Assembly: GCA_001873365.1 (NCBI GenBank)
Contig: MNYZ01000028.1
Location: 1 to 49,387, forward strand
DNA length: 49,387 bases
Direction of reading: 5' to 3'
DNA from: Oscillatoriales cyanobacterium CG2_30_40_61
GTDB taxonomy: Bacteria > Cyanobacteriota > Cyanobacteriia > Cyanobacteriales > Microcoleaceae
The notes under the pieces: generated by a model
What the model saw: only the letters and a program-made list of their open reading frames with translations
What the model was told of the DNA's origin: nothing
The model's database searches: none
Program-made: the position numbers and the translations under genes
Shown here: one piece after another, positions 32,086 to 40,744 of the stretch
Numbering within the stretch: position 1 is the first letter of the stretch
Layout of the letters: each line of letters opens with the position of its first letter

Positions 32086-33366
32086 ATGGCGGAATCGACA
32101 ACCAAACCCATGCGCTGGGTGAATGCTTTATCTCAACGTCCTTCCTTAGAGGCGGCGGTGAAAGAAGTTGTAGAAATCGCTCAAGATGCCCTACGAGCTT
32201 CTCCAGACCTAGGCTTAGTCTTTATTTCCTCTGCCTTTAGCAGTGAATATTCCCGACTGATGCCCTTACTCCAAGAACACCTCCACCTGCCCACCCTGAT
32301 CGGTTGTGGGGCGGGTGGTGTGATTGGGATGAATTCCGATTACCAGGCTGAGGAAATTGAAGCGGAGCCAGCCCTAAGTCTCACCTTGGCCCATTTACCC
32401 GATGTGAAAATTCATCCGTTTCATCTAAACGCCGACGATTTACCGGATTTAGATAGTTCTCCCGATCAGTGGGTGGATTTAATCGGAGTCAAACCCGAAG
32501 ATCAGCCTCAATTTATTATCCTCGTTGATCCCTACTTCGGTCAAATTAATGATTTTTTGCAAGGCCTAGATTACGCCTACCCAGGTTCGGTAAAAGTGGG
32601 AGGACTGGCCAGCAGTGGGGCGATGGGAGGGGGGACAGGAGTATTTTCCGGTTCCAAGCGGCGCTCTCAAGAAGTTGTCGGCCTGGCTTTGTGCGGTAAT
32701 ATTTTAATTGAAACCATTGTGGCCCAGGGTTGTCGTCCCATTGGTCATCCCTACCGCGTTACCCAAGCTGAACGCAATATTGTTTTGGAAGTGGAAACTC
32801 CATCGGAGGATTCCCCGCTAGAAACCACTTCTTCGGTTTCCGTCCGCCTATCCCCCTTAGAAGCATTACAAGATTTAGTCCGGCAGTTAAGCGAAGAAGA
32901 TCGACAACTGGCTCAACATTCTTTATTTGTTGGGGTGGTGCGCGATGAATTTAAGCAGAAATTAGAACCGGGGGATTTTTTAATTCGGAATTTAATTGGG
33001 GTTGATCCTCGGGCTGGGGCCATTGCCATTGGCGATCGGGTTCGCCCCGGACAACGAATTCAATTTCACCTCAGAGATTCTCACACTTCCGCAGAAGATT
33101 TAGAACTATTAATCGAACGTTATCAACAACAGGCTTCTTCTTTCCCTCAAGGACTAACCAATGCCGGAGCGTTGATGTTTTCCTGTTTAGGACGAGGAGA
33201 AGGTCTCTATGGCGAACCTAACTTTGATTCCCGACTATTCCGACGGTATTTTAATCTTCCCCTGAGTGGCTTTTTCTGTAATGGTGAAATTGGCCCGGTG
33301 GGCAATGCCACGTTTTTACATGGTTATACCTCGGTTTTTGGAATTTGTAGGCAGAGAAATTATTAG
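32086..33366 (+). CDS. FIST domain sensory protein
   Basis: A 426-residue protein with FIST_N (about residues 35-230: GLVFISSAFSSEY, TLIGCGAGGVIG, GSVKVGGLASSGAMGGG) and FIST_C (about 250-410: LFVGVVRDEFK, LIRNLIGVDPRAGAIAIGDRV, PQGLTNAGALMFSCLGRG, PLSGFFCNGEIGPVG). FIST domains are predicted to bind small ligands, possibly amino acids, in signal transduction. No HAMP or kinase is fused. A good ribosome site (GAGGGAGGG) precedes the ATG. The CheC-like gene starts 14 bp after, so they are a signalling pair. Confidence 0.88.
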   Translation: MAESTTKPMRWVNALSQRPSLEAAVKEVVEIAQDALRASPDLGLVFISSAFSSEYSRLMPLLQEHLHLPTLIGCGAGGVIGMNSDYQAEEIEAEPALSLTLAHLPDVKIHPFHLNADDLPDLDSSPDQWVDLIGVKPEDQPQFIILVDPYFGQINDFLQGLDYAYPGSVKVGGLASSGAMGGGTGVFSGSKRRSQEVVGLALCGNILIETIVAQGCRPIGHPYRVTQAERNIVLEVETPSEDSPLETTSSVSVRLSPLEALQDLVRQLSEEDRQLAQHSLFVGVVRDEFKQKLEPGDFLIRNLIGVDPRAGAIAIGDRVRPGQRIQFHLRDSHTSAEDLELLIERYQQQASSFPQGLTNAGALMFSCLGRGEGLYGEPNFDSRLFRRYFNLPLSGFFCNGEIGPVGNATFLHGYTSVFGICRQRNY

Positions 33367-33380
33367 TCTTAATTTCGCCA

Positions 33381-34007
33381 GTGATCAAAAGTAAATTTTT
33401 CAAGTTTATGCAGGAAAATTCACAACAGCTTGCGGTTTTGACGCAATTATTTAAAGTCGGCATTGATCGGGCAGATATTATGTTAGAAACAATCTCCCGA
33501 TCGCCGATCAAGTTAAAGTTACTGTCTGTAGATTTATTCCCCCCCCAACAGTTACCCATGCAGTTGGAAAAACATCTGGGGGCGAAGGATCTAAAGGCGG
33601 TAGAAATGGTATTTTCTGGGGAGTTTCAAGGGAATACTCAATTGATATTTACCAAACAAACTGCTAGTATATTAATTGATTTGATTGAAAGTGAATATCG
33701 ACGCAAATTAGATAAAGAGGATTTTGAGAAAGCTATTTTTAGTGAAGTGGGAAATATTTTCTATAATGGTATTATGGGAGTGATTAGTACCCTCTGTGAA
33801 TATGGGATTACCTATATGATTCCTAGGTATAAAGAAGGAGATTTAAGAAGTATATTATTAGGAAATTTATCTCCTAAGTATTCCGTTGCTTTAATCGGAA
33901 CAATTGAAATTTTCCGAGATAGAAATTTAATTTTCTGGTTCCAATTTGATACCCTAGAAAAACTCTTGGAAAAAAGCAATAATCTGGGAGATTATTTTGA
34001 TGTTTAG
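33381..34007 (+). CDS. CheC/CheX-like chemotaxis phosphatase-type protein
   Basis: A 208-residue protein. EFQGNTQLIFTKQTASILIDLI followed by AIFSEVGNIFYNGIMGVIS matches the CheC/CheX/FliY fold, with E and N of the ExxN active-site motif present, although the usual Ser or Asp four residues before the Glu is Ala. Only one active-site helix is seen, unlike the two of CheC. Start GTG 33381 is assumed; ATG 33408 is possible. Placed 14 bp after the FIST gene, it may dephosphorylate a CheY-type regulator in that pathway. It ends directly before a heptamer array. Confidence 0.65.
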   Translation: MIKSKFFKFMQENSQQLAVLTQLFKVGIDRADIMLETISRSPIKLKLLSVDLFPPQQLPMQLEKHLGAKDLKAVEMVFSGEFQGNTQLIFTKQTASILIDLIESEYRRKLDKEDFEKAIFSEVGNIFYNGIMGVISTLCEYGITYMIPRYKEGDLRSILLGNLSPKYSVALIGTIEIFRDRNLIFWFQFDTLEKLLEKSNNLGDYFDV

Positions 34008-34211
34008 AATAGGGAATAGGGAATAGGGAACAGGGAACAGGGAACAGGGAACACCGGAGGAAAAGACTTCACCGTCTAGCTTTTAGCATCACTCTTTGTC
34101 CTAATAGGTGTGGCGACTGCTATATAGCACTACGCATTACCGTTAGGACACTCCTAAATCCTGAAACCCTTTCACAGCTTACTGTTCCCTGTTCCCCGTT
34201 CCCTGTTCCCT
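34008..34211. repeat. Inverted STRR arms (GGGAACA / TGTTCCC)
   Basis: At 34008-34051, GGGAATA and GGGAACA heptamers (about six units). At 34182-34211, TGTTCCC heptamers (about four). The two arms are complementary and could form a long hairpin around a 130-bp spacer. They lie between convergent genes. Confidence 0.8.
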
Positions 34212-34222
34212 AGCGCGTAGCG

Positions 34223-35305
34223 CTATAAAACTAACTGAGCAAAATTATCGATTTGATCCGTTGCACTAAATCTTTCAAAGTAACGACGAACAGACGGCGG
34301 AAAGACTTCAAAATTGAATTGAGCATCACCATTGGCAATATCTGCCCAAAAATAACGCAGATGGGGAACTAATTTTTCCGCTTCTTGAGGAGTTAATTTT
34401 AACGGGGGATTAGTTAACAGTTTCATCATAAAAGCAAAAGAGTGTTCCCCCATCCATTCCCTAGATTTTACGGGTAAATCTGGCCAATTTTCAACGGCGG
34501 TAATCCGATGGGATTCTATTTTTAAAACCGGTTTTCCCTGAGCATTTGTATTAACACAAATCACGCGATAGGGATGGGGATAACTGACTAATGATCCCGT
34601 GGTAATATCATAAATTCCTTGCCATTGGGCAATATCTTGAACGTGCAAATGTCCGGTAAAAACTAGGTGCACCCCCGCCTGTTTTAAAATCTGTAAAAAA
34701 CGAGGAGCGTTTTCTAACATATATCTTTTTCCCAAAGGATTTGTCGCCTGTCCGGGTAAATGTTCAATCACATTATGATGAATCATTACGAAAATTAACT
34801 TATTTTTGACTTGGGATAATACCGATTCTAACCACTCTAACTGCTGTTCTTCTAAACAGCCTATTTGATGGCCATGAATATCAAAATGATTAGAATTTAA
34901 CCCAATTAATTGTAACCCGGGTAAAATTTCCTGGGTGTAATCTAAACCCTGGGTTTTTTCATAACCAAAAGCTCGATAATATTGGGGAAATTCCTGAAAA
35001 CCGATGACATTTTTCTGGCTTTCTAATACGGGAATATCATGATTCCCAGGAATTACATAAACCGGATAGGGAAGTTGGCTTAATCGTTGACTTAACCATT
35101 GATGATTTTCCCTTTCTCCATGTTGAGTTAAGTCCCCGGGTAGGAGCAGAAAATCTAAATCTAATTGCCCTAAATGATCTAATGCTAATTCTAAAGCCGG
35201 GATACTGACTTCAACTAAATGAAAACGGTGGGGATGATCCCATATTGTTTCAGGTAGGGCAATATGTAAATCACTGACAATGGCAAATTTAAAATTTAAG
35301 TTCAT
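34223..35305 (-). CDS. Calcineurin-like metallophosphoesterase (CpdA-like)
   Basis: A 360-residue protein with the binuclear-metal motifs: FAIVSDLHIA, LPGDLTQHGE, VIPGNHD, VMIHHNV and VFTGHLHVQ. These place it with class III cyclic-nucleotide phosphodiesterase/CpdA-type proteins; the substrate is not known. The C-terminal 110 residues (from about residue 250) form an accessory region. It is monocistronic. Confidence 0.82.
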   Translation of the reverse strand: MNLNFKFAIVSDLHIALPETIWDHPHRFHLVEVSIPALELALDHLGQLDLDFLLLPGDLTQHGERENHQWLSQRLSQLPYPVYVIPGNHDIPVLESQKNVIGFQEFPQYYRAFGYEKTQGLDYTQEILPGLQLIGLNSNHFDIHGHQIGCLEEQQLEWLESVLSQVKNKLIFVMIHHNVIEHLPGQATNPLGKRYMLENAPRFLQILKQAGVHLVFTGHLHVQDIAQWQGIYDITTGSLVSYPHPYRVICVNTNAQGKPVLKIESHRITAVENWPDLPVKSREWMGEHSFAFMMKLLTNPPLKLTPQEAEKLVPHLRYFWADIANGDAQFNFEVFPPSVRRYFERFSATDQIDNFAQLVL

Positions 35306-35714
35306 AAATAAATCGGCAAAAGGGCGAACAAAAAATTATGAATCGGCGCAATAATTGACAAAACTATGGTACAATTAAGTATCCATGATTTTGATAAATA
35401 GGATAAACTTTGATCTCTTTACTAAAAGAATATAGCGAAATTAATCCGGTTTTTTTAAATAATATTAATAATTTTAACATTACTTAATCATTCTCTCCCA
35501 GAATGGTCAGATATTTTTATTTTTACAGATAAAATTAAACTTACCTATAATGGTCGGGATTTGTACGTTTTAATACAGAAGCAACGGATTTTTAGGGATA
35601 TACAATCCGTATATGTACTCATTTCTTAATCTGACTCTAACAAAAGTTAGAATTCTTTAAGAAATGTAATACAATGGTTAAATAATCATTAAGGATTTTC
35701 AGCAGTATTTATCG
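35306..35714. other. AT-rich intergenic stretch
   Basis: About 409 bp with divergent genes on both sides. Strongly AT-rich; a few -10-like hexamers but no confident promoter. GGATTGTATATCC-type imperfect palindrome near 35598. No coding frame supported. Confidence 0.35.
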
Positions 35715-36011
35715 ATGCACAAAGACTATTACGGCTTGTTAATCTCCACCCTCAGTTTTCGCCATCGCTGGAAATGGCAAATTATTCTCCCCTATGGTGA
35801 GCATTTGACCTCCGAGGAAGACTATGGCTCCGCAGAGGAAGCACTACAGGAAGGAAAATCCTGGTTAGAAAGGCAATCAGCGTTTAATGCTATTAATAGC
35901 TGTCTAGCCCAATTTTATAGCTCGGGGGTACTCAATCCTTTAGAATACAGCAGTATGATGGATTCTGTGCGGGGAATCACCGAAAGCTGTTCATCAGATT
36001 CATCAGATTAA
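35715..36011 (+). CDS. Conserved small cyanobacterial protein
   Basis: A 98-residue protein with WQIILPYGEHLTSEEDYGSAEEALQEGKSWLERQ, a strand/helix unit found in small cyanobacterial hypotheticals, and a serine-rich C-terminus (TESCSSDSSD). No known function. Its TAA and the TAA of the opposite gene share the four bases TTAA (36008-36011). Confidence 0.65.
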   Translation: MHKDYYGLLISTLSFRHRWKWQIILPYGEHLTSEEDYGSAEEALQEGKSWLERQSAFNAINSCLAQFYSSGVLNPLEYSSMMDSVRGITESCSSDSSD

Positions 36012-36694
36012 ATCGGTTTGAATTGATCAATCCAACCTGTGCGAAAATCACCGATTTGATTAGCTTGCCAAATTTTACCACTATTAATATCTAAACCCGT
36101 TAACCAACCCTGTCCATAAACCCAAGTATCAATACAAATGGCATAGCCTAAATTAACGGGTTTACCATTGGTTTGACGGGTATGACCACAAATCATAGTT
36201 TTTCCGGAAATATGGGGCTTTGCATAGTAAAATTTTGCCCCAAATAATTGTTCTGTGGGTTGTTGATTTAAGGGAAGATGGGGGTCAACATTCCCGTGAA
36301 CAAAAAAATGGTTTTCTGTCTCCCAATAGTTAACACACTGGTTTTCCATAAATTCCCAATGGTGGGGGGGAATGGTTTCTAACTTAGGTTTTTTTCCGGT
36401 GATAGGATAGGAAGCCAAGGTTTGATCACCCCCCCATTTAAACCAAGCATCAAACTGTTGGGGGGAGTGACGCGCTTCTAAGATCAGAATTTCGTGGTTT
36501 CCCCGCAGGGCGATTAACTGTCCAGTTTTGTGCAGGGTAATTAATCTTTCTAATACCCCATTAGCATCTGGCCCTCGATCCACATAATCCCCCAAGGTAA
36601 TAATTAAATCATCGGCTTGGGGTTCCATGACTGATAGCAGGGTATCCCAGGCGATAGAGCAGCCATGAACATCACCAATGGCAAGAATTCGCAT
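36008..36694 (-). CDS. PPP-family serine/threonine phosphatase-like metallophosphoesterase
   Basis: A 228-residue enzyme: LAIGDVHGC (GDxHG), ITLGDYVDRGP (GDxVDRG), ALRGNHEIL (GNHE) and MICGHTR, all the metal-binding motifs of PrpA/ApaH-like bacterial phosphatases. The short length and the VDRG motif favour a protein-phosphatase-type over diadenosine tetraphosphatase, but both are possible. Its ATG lies two bases after the end of the L,D-transpeptidase gene, so they are co-transcribed. Confidence 0.85.
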   Translation of the reverse strand: MRILAIGDVHGCSIAWDTLLSVMEPQADDLIITLGDYVDRGPDANGVLERLITLHKTGQLIALRGNHEILILEARHSPQQFDAWFKWGGDQTLASYPITGKKPKLETIPPHHWEFMENQCVNYWETENHFFVHGNVDPHLPLNQQPTEQLFGAKFYYAKPHISGKTMICGHTRQTNGKPVNLGYAICIDTWVYGQGWLTGLDINSGKIWQANQIGDFRTGWIDQFKPI

Positions 36695-36696
36695 AG

Positions 36697-37266
36697 CTAC
36701 TTATGAACAATAACGGGGGTTCCCACCGATGCCCACTCAAACAACCATTTGGCATGATCAACCGCCACATTCGTGCAACCATGGGAAACGGGTGTACCAA
36801 ATAAATTATGCCAATAGGCTCCATGAATTGCCATGCCACCGTCGTAGTACATCGTGTAGGGAACATCGGGGACATCATAATCCGGGCCGGTCATGCGGGT
36901 GGTTTCATATTTGGTATAGACTTTAAAGACTCCGGTACGGGTGGGAGTGTCCGCTTTTCCGGTAGAAACAATAACTGCATATACCGGCTGATTTCCTTCC
37001 CAAGCTATTAACCTTTGTCGAGATAGATCAATTAAAATCCAACGTTCAGAAGATTGCTGTAATTCGATCAGATTACGAGCAATTAGGTTGTGTTGTTCAT
37101 TGGCGATCGCCCTATTTTCAGGAGAAAATCCAGTAATTAATGTTAATACCGTCGCGCTGGCGATCATTCCCAAAAAACTTAATTTTGTTCTAGGAAAAAG
37201 GGGTTGTTTGACCGGATTAAACCTGAAACCAGAGCGGGATTTAATTAAGGGGTTAAGAGTTTTCAT
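36697..37266 (-). CDS. L,D-transpeptidase (YkuD domain)
   Basis: A 189-residue protein with an N-terminal signal/membrane segment (about residues 30-46, [16 protein letters not shown]) and a YkuD domain starting at [15 protein letters not shown], with [23 protein letters not shown] carrying the catalytic Cys of SHGC. It forms 3-3 peptidoglycan crosslinks or attaches other groups in the periplasm. The C-terminus is short (VGTPVIVHK). It forms an operon with the metallophosphatase. Confidence 0.9.
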   Translation of the reverse strand: MKTLNPLIKSRSGFRFNPVKQPLFPRTKLSFLGMIASATVLTLITGFSPENRAIANEQHNLIARNLIELQQSSERWILIDLSRQRLIAWEGNQPVYAVIVSTGKADTPTRTGVFKVYTKYETTRMTGPDYDVPDVPYTMYYDGGMAIHGAYWHNLFGTPVSHGCTNVAVDHAKWLFEWASVGTPVIVHK

Positions 37267-37324
37267 ATCTACTCCTTGGGTTTAAATTAGATTATATTCT
37301 GTTCTTGCCTATTTGTTCACAGCT

Positions 37325-38005
37325 TCAAGCAGAAATTTTGGATAACTGTTGCAGCAGGGTTTGGGTTTTTTGAGTGATCACTTCCCAATTTTGTTCTACA
37401 ATTAAATCCGGGGGAAATAAATCTCCGGCGAGTCCGACCGCGATCGCTCCGGCTTGAATAAACTCAACAGCATTGTTTAAATTCACCCCTCCGGTGGGAA
37501 TCAAGGGGATATCTCCCATCGGCCCTTTAATACTCCTAATATAATCTACACCACCAACCGATGAAATCGGAAATACCTTAACACAACTAGCCCCGGCTTG
37601 CCAGGCGCTGATAATTTCCGTGGGGGATAATGCCCCCGGAATCATGGGAATTTCTGCTTGTTTTGCCACCTGAATCATCGCCGGGTTAGTATGGGGAGAA
37701 AACAGGAATTGAGCGCCCGATCCGATCGCTTTTTCTACATCGTCAATTGTAAATAATGTGCCGGTACCGATCAAACATCCAGGCAATTCCGACCGTAATT
37801 CTGCAATTAATTCCGGGGCTTGATCACTATTCCAGGTAATTTCAATTAACCCCATCCCTCCGGCGGCGGTCGCCCGAGCCATTTGTTTTCCAAGTTGCTT
37901 TTGACTAGAGCGAATCACGGCGATCGCTCGATATTTTTTTAACCAAGATAACCAAAGTTCGGAATTCACTTTATTGATGATAATATTCTTAAAACTGATT
38001 AACAT
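37325..38005 (-). CDS. eda: KDPG/KHG aldolase
   Basis: A 226-residue class I aldolase: YRAIAVIRSS, GLIEITWNSDQAP (Glu), LIGTGTLFTIDDVEKAI, GAQFLFSPHTNP, IPMIPGALSPTEI, and CVKVFPISSVGG with the Schiff-base Lys; PTGGVNLNN follows. It cleaves 2-keto-3-deoxy-6-phosphogluconate to pyruvate and glyceraldehyde-3-phosphate (Entner-Doudoroff) or the hydroxyglutarate analogue. I prefer ATG 38005 over an in-frame TTG at 38035. It follows the polysaccharide deacetylase gene by 32 bp on the same strand. Confidence 0.88.
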   Translation of the reverse strand: MLISFKNIIINKVNSELWLSWLKKYRAIAVIRSSQKQLGKQMARATAAGGMGLIEITWNSDQAPELIAELRSELPGCLIGTGTLFTIDDVEKAIGSGAQFLFSPHTNPAMIQVAKQAEIPMIPGALSPTEIISAWQAGASCVKVFPISSVGGVDYIRSIKGPMGDIPLIPTGGVNLNNAVEFIQAGAIAVGLAGDLFPPDLIVEQNWEVITQKTQTLLQQLSKISA

Positions 38006-38037
38006 TATCACATTTTTATGGCTTTTTATCTCCAACC

Positions 38038-38946
38038 CTAGGATTTTTTCAATGTGGTAGCTCCTTTAGCAATTCTGATTAATTTTCTCGGCGAACTATA
38101 GCGATTAACCGTAATCCGAGAGAGGCGATATTTATTAGTATAGCGATTAATCCGTGCCATATTTCCATCATAGATATATCCGGTTAAATAATAGGGCGAG
38201 AGGGATTTTTCTACCCGACGGTTGACTTTTCCAAAAGGATAGGCAAAATGAGCCGACACCCATTTATTTTTATCTAAATCTTCCATACAGGTTCTCAAGT
38301 CTAGTTTGGCTTGTTCGAGTTCAAATTTTAAATCTTTGCCTTTAATTAGAGTTAATTGTTGATGGGTTTGACCATGGGATTGAATATCATAATAGCCCCG
38401 TTTATAACCATCCCGAAGTTCTTCACAAGTCACATGGGGTAAAAAGTCTTTTAACTTAACACCCATTAAACCAGGATTCACAAACCAAACAATTTTAAAT
38501 TTTTGATTATAGTTTTTTTCTAAATCTTTTAAAATGGGTAAAACATTTTCATGAACGCCATGGTAGCCATCATCAAAGCTGATCATAACTGGTTTTTGCC
38601 CGATTCTTTCAGCAGGAATGGGCTGGGATTTCTCAATAAAATAGATAAATAAATCTTGAGAGGTTAAAAACCAATAGTTATTTTTAGCTAAATAATTTAG
38701 GAAGGTATATAAATCTTGTTTAGAATAATCACTATCAAATTGGGAGCGATTTTTAGAACTTTGATTAATATTATTTTTGTCTATAATATCATGTAACCCA
38801 AAAATTGGGATTCTGATGGTAGGGGTTTTCCGGGTATTACCCCAGGCGGGAATACTAAATAGAATCACACAAAGTAAGGAGATTAAAAAACTCAGCACTA
38901 TTCGATTTTTTTTCCAGCATTTTTGCTGAATAATTGGGATATTCAT
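38038..38946 (-). CDS. Exported polysaccharide deacetylase (NodB homology)
   Basis: A 302-residue protein. A signal or anchor helix at about residues 16-34 (IVLSFLISLLCVILFSIPAWG), then the NodB domain: MISFDDGYHGVHENVLPIL (metal Asp), QSHGQTHQQ (His pair), and AYPFGKVNR. It removes N- or O-acetyl groups from a cell-wall or capsular glycan. Residues 40-60 contain a spacer before the catalytic domain. It is co-directional with eda, spaced 32 bp. Confidence 0.87.
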   Translation of the reverse strand: MNIPIIQQKCWKKNRIVLSFLISLLCVILFSIPAWGNTRKTPTIRIPIFGLHDIIDKNNINQSSKNRSQFDSDYSKQDLYTFLNYLAKNNYWFLTSQDLFIYFIEKSQPIPAERIGQKPVMISFDDGYHGVHENVLPILKDLEKNYNQKFKIVWFVNPGLMGVKLKDFLPHVTCEELRDGYKRGYYDIQSHGQTHQQLTLIKGKDLKFELEQAKLDLRTCMEDLDKNKWVSAHFAYPFGKVNRRVEKSLSPYYLTGYIYDGNMARINRYTNKYRLSRITVNRYSSPRKLIRIAKGATTLKKS

Positions 38947-38997
38947 AGTTCAATCTATTGTCCTTTTTACTCAAAAACATCATCATCCATTTTCAAC

Positions 38998-39066
38998 GAT
39001 TAGCCCCCGGGTTTCTACTAAGATATCTAGCCATCCTTCAGATTTTTTGTAGAAACCCGGTGGCTT
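38998..39066. repeat. GTAGAAACCCGG palindromic repeat
   Basis: AGCCCCCGGGTTTCTAC and GTAGAAACCCGGTGGCT form an imperfect stem around a 34-bp loop, in the space between the deacetylase and VOC genes. It belongs to the same AAACCCGG family of repeats seen elsewhere in the window. Confidence 0.7.
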
Positions 39067-39100
39067 TTTTAAATATAAACTAAAGGTGCGATAATTAATA

Positions 39101-39553
39101 TTAAACAGTGCCTAGATAACCCGACAAAATCCGAATAAATTCTAAGGGTAAACCATCGGTATCCGCAATAAACATCACTTCATAAACCCGCTCTCCAATC
39201 ATTTGTTGCATGGGTTTTAATAAAACCTTTAAGGGTTGAAATAAATCAGGCTGTTCTGTAACCCTCGTATTAAACTGATCGTTTAAATGATTTAGCCAAC
39301 TTGTCAGATCGCCAACCTCAAAGGTTAAATCAAAAGAAAGATGATAATAACCCACATAATGTTCATCTGCAAAAGTATCGGGAGCCGGTTTCGGTTGCGG
39401 AATTTCAATTAATTCGATCCTTCCGTTTAAACCTTCCATCCAACAGGCTAAGGTATACCCGGTGGTAAAGCGTTCACACACAGTAAATCCCAGGGTTTCA
39501 TAAAAAGCGATCGCTCGATGAATATTAGCCGTCCGAATTGAGGCATGGTGCAT
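39101..39553 (-). CDS. VOC/glyoxalase-like protein
   Basis: A 150-residue VOC protein with HHASIRTANIHRAIAFYETLGF (first metal His) and the C-terminal module VMFIADTDGLPLEFIR (Glu ligand), plus a mid-domain HYVGYYHLSFDL (His). The pattern fits lactoylglutathione lyase-type proteins, but related VOC enzymes vary. It starts 11 bp after the TIGR02652 gene, in one operon. Confidence 0.75.
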   Translation of the reverse strand: MHHASIRTANIHRAIAFYETLGFTVCERFTTGYTLACWMEGLNGRIELIEIPQPKPAPDTFADEHYVGYYHLSFDLTFEVGDLTSWLNHLNDQFNTRVTEQPDLFQPLKVLLKPMQQMIGERVYEVMFIADTDGLPLEFIRILSGYLGTV

Positions 39554-39564
39554 GAATTTTTCCC

Positions 39565-40074
39565 CTATTCAAATAATCGAAAATAGGGATAACGCACGGG
39601 AGCGCCCTGTTCTTTTTCCAAATCAAAATTAATCACATTCCAACAGGGTTCATCCTCCGCATCGGGGCTAAATTCCACGGGTAAACCGTATAATTTGGGC
39701 TCTGTCCCCTCGGTGCCATTCCGCCAGGGAGTGCCGCCTTCCAAATAGCTACTGATTAAATCTTGATAGCGTTTAGCGATAATCACACGGGTCGCCCGGT
39801 AGCCTTGAGTATAGAGTCGGTCTAAGGCTTCATGAATCTCAAATCGAATCCCGTCGGGATGGGTATGTTGTCGATACCATTCCCCTTGCCATTCACGCCA
39901 ATGACGACCAGACTGCAAGTGAACCAACTCCATTGTATTGGGGTCAGATTCAAACGCACCATGACGGGGACACAAATAGGTATCCGTCAGCGTCAGGGCG
40001 GCAATGGGCTGACGGCAATGGGGACAACTAATTTCCGGGCCAAAAATAGGGTACTGCAAGGCAGAATTAATCAT
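39565..40074 (-). CDS. Zinc-ribbon-bearing conserved protein (TIGR02652-like)
   Basis: A 169-residue protein with an N-terminal zinc ribbon (CPHCRQPIAA...YLCPRHG, Cys/Cys then Cys/His) and a conserved body (HWREWQGEWYRQH, YRATRVIIAKRYQDLIS, PYFRLFE). It looks like a family limited to cyanobacteria and of unknown function (recognition from memory). It is first in the operon with the VOC gene, divergent from the gamma-carbonic anhydrase gene. Confidence 0.68.
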   Translation of the reverse strand: MINSALQYPIFGPEISCPHCRQPIAALTLTDTYLCPRHGAFESDPNTMELVHLQSGRHWREWQGEWYRQHTHPDGIRFEIHEALDRLYTQGYRATRVIIAKRYQDLISSYLEGGTPWRNGTEGTEPKLYGLPVEFSPDAEDEPCWNVINFDLEKEQGAPVRYPYFRLFE

Positions 40075-40170
40075 GGAGTGGTTTTAGACCAAGGCTTGTA
40101 TTATGGCTAAAGGAATTTTACCCTTTCTTTTTAATTCTGGTTTGTTCGTCTCTTCAGGAATCTTACACCC

Positions 40171-40725
40171 ATGTCTGAGCAATCTTTACCCCTGTCCCAA
40201 CCGTATTGGCCAAATGTAGACCTCTCCCCGGCGGCTTTTGTTGCTCCCAATGCAGTTGTGATCGGGTTTGTGGAAATCGGAGCCGGGGCGAGTATTTGGT
40301 ATGGAGCCGTTGTCCGGGGGGATGTGGAACGAATTGTAATTGGGGAAAAAACCAATATTCAGGATGGTGCTATTTTACACGGCGACCCGGGGAAAGTCAC
40401 TCTCTTAGAAGATTATGTGACCGTAGGTCATCGGGCGGTGATTCATGGCGCCCATATTGAACGGGGATGTTTAATTGGAATTGGGGCTGTTATCTTAGAT
40501 GGGGTACGGGTGGGAACCGGAAGTATCATTGGGGCGGGTTCGGTGGTCACAAAAGATGTGCCTCCGTTTTCTCTAGTTGTGGGTATTCCCGCTAAACGCC
40601 TAAGAGATGTTTCTCCCGAGGAGGCGGCGGATTTAATCGAACACGCCAGACGCTATGAAAAATTAGCCCTAGTTCATGCAGGAAAAGGGACAGATCTCGG
40701 CTTCGTAACGATTCAACAGGGCTGA
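40171..40725 (+). CDS. Gamma-carbonic anhydrase-family protein
   Basis: A 184-residue left-handed beta-helix protein with repeated hexapeptides from about residue 30 to 140. Candidate metal His residues are in ILHGDPG, VGHRAVIHGAH. The C-terminal helix (about 148-170) packs against the beta-helix as in Cam/YrdA. Catalytic activity cannot be assumed: YrdA-like members are often inactive. It is not part of a ccm operon here. Confidence 0.82.
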   Translation: MSEQSLPLSQPYWPNVDLSPAAFVAPNAVVIGFVEIGAGASIWYGAVVRGDVERIVIGEKTNIQDGAILHGDPGKVTLLEDYVTVGHRAVIHGAHIERGCLIGIGAVILDGVRVGTGSIIGAGSVVTKDVPPFSLVVGIPAKRLRDVSPEEAADLIEHARRYEKLALVHAGKGTDLGFVTIQQG

Positions 40726-40744
40726 TTGATCTCTCCTTTTAAGA

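Noticed and set aside
35356-35380. Promoter TTGACA...TACAAT in the gap upstream of 35715
   Set aside because: The spacing between the two hexamers is only nine bases, too short for a sigma-70-type promoter.
38998-39066. Terminator of the VOC/TIGR02652 operon
   Set aside because: The stem is followed by T only on the plus strand, while the genes are on the minus strand; it is better described as a dispersed palindrome.
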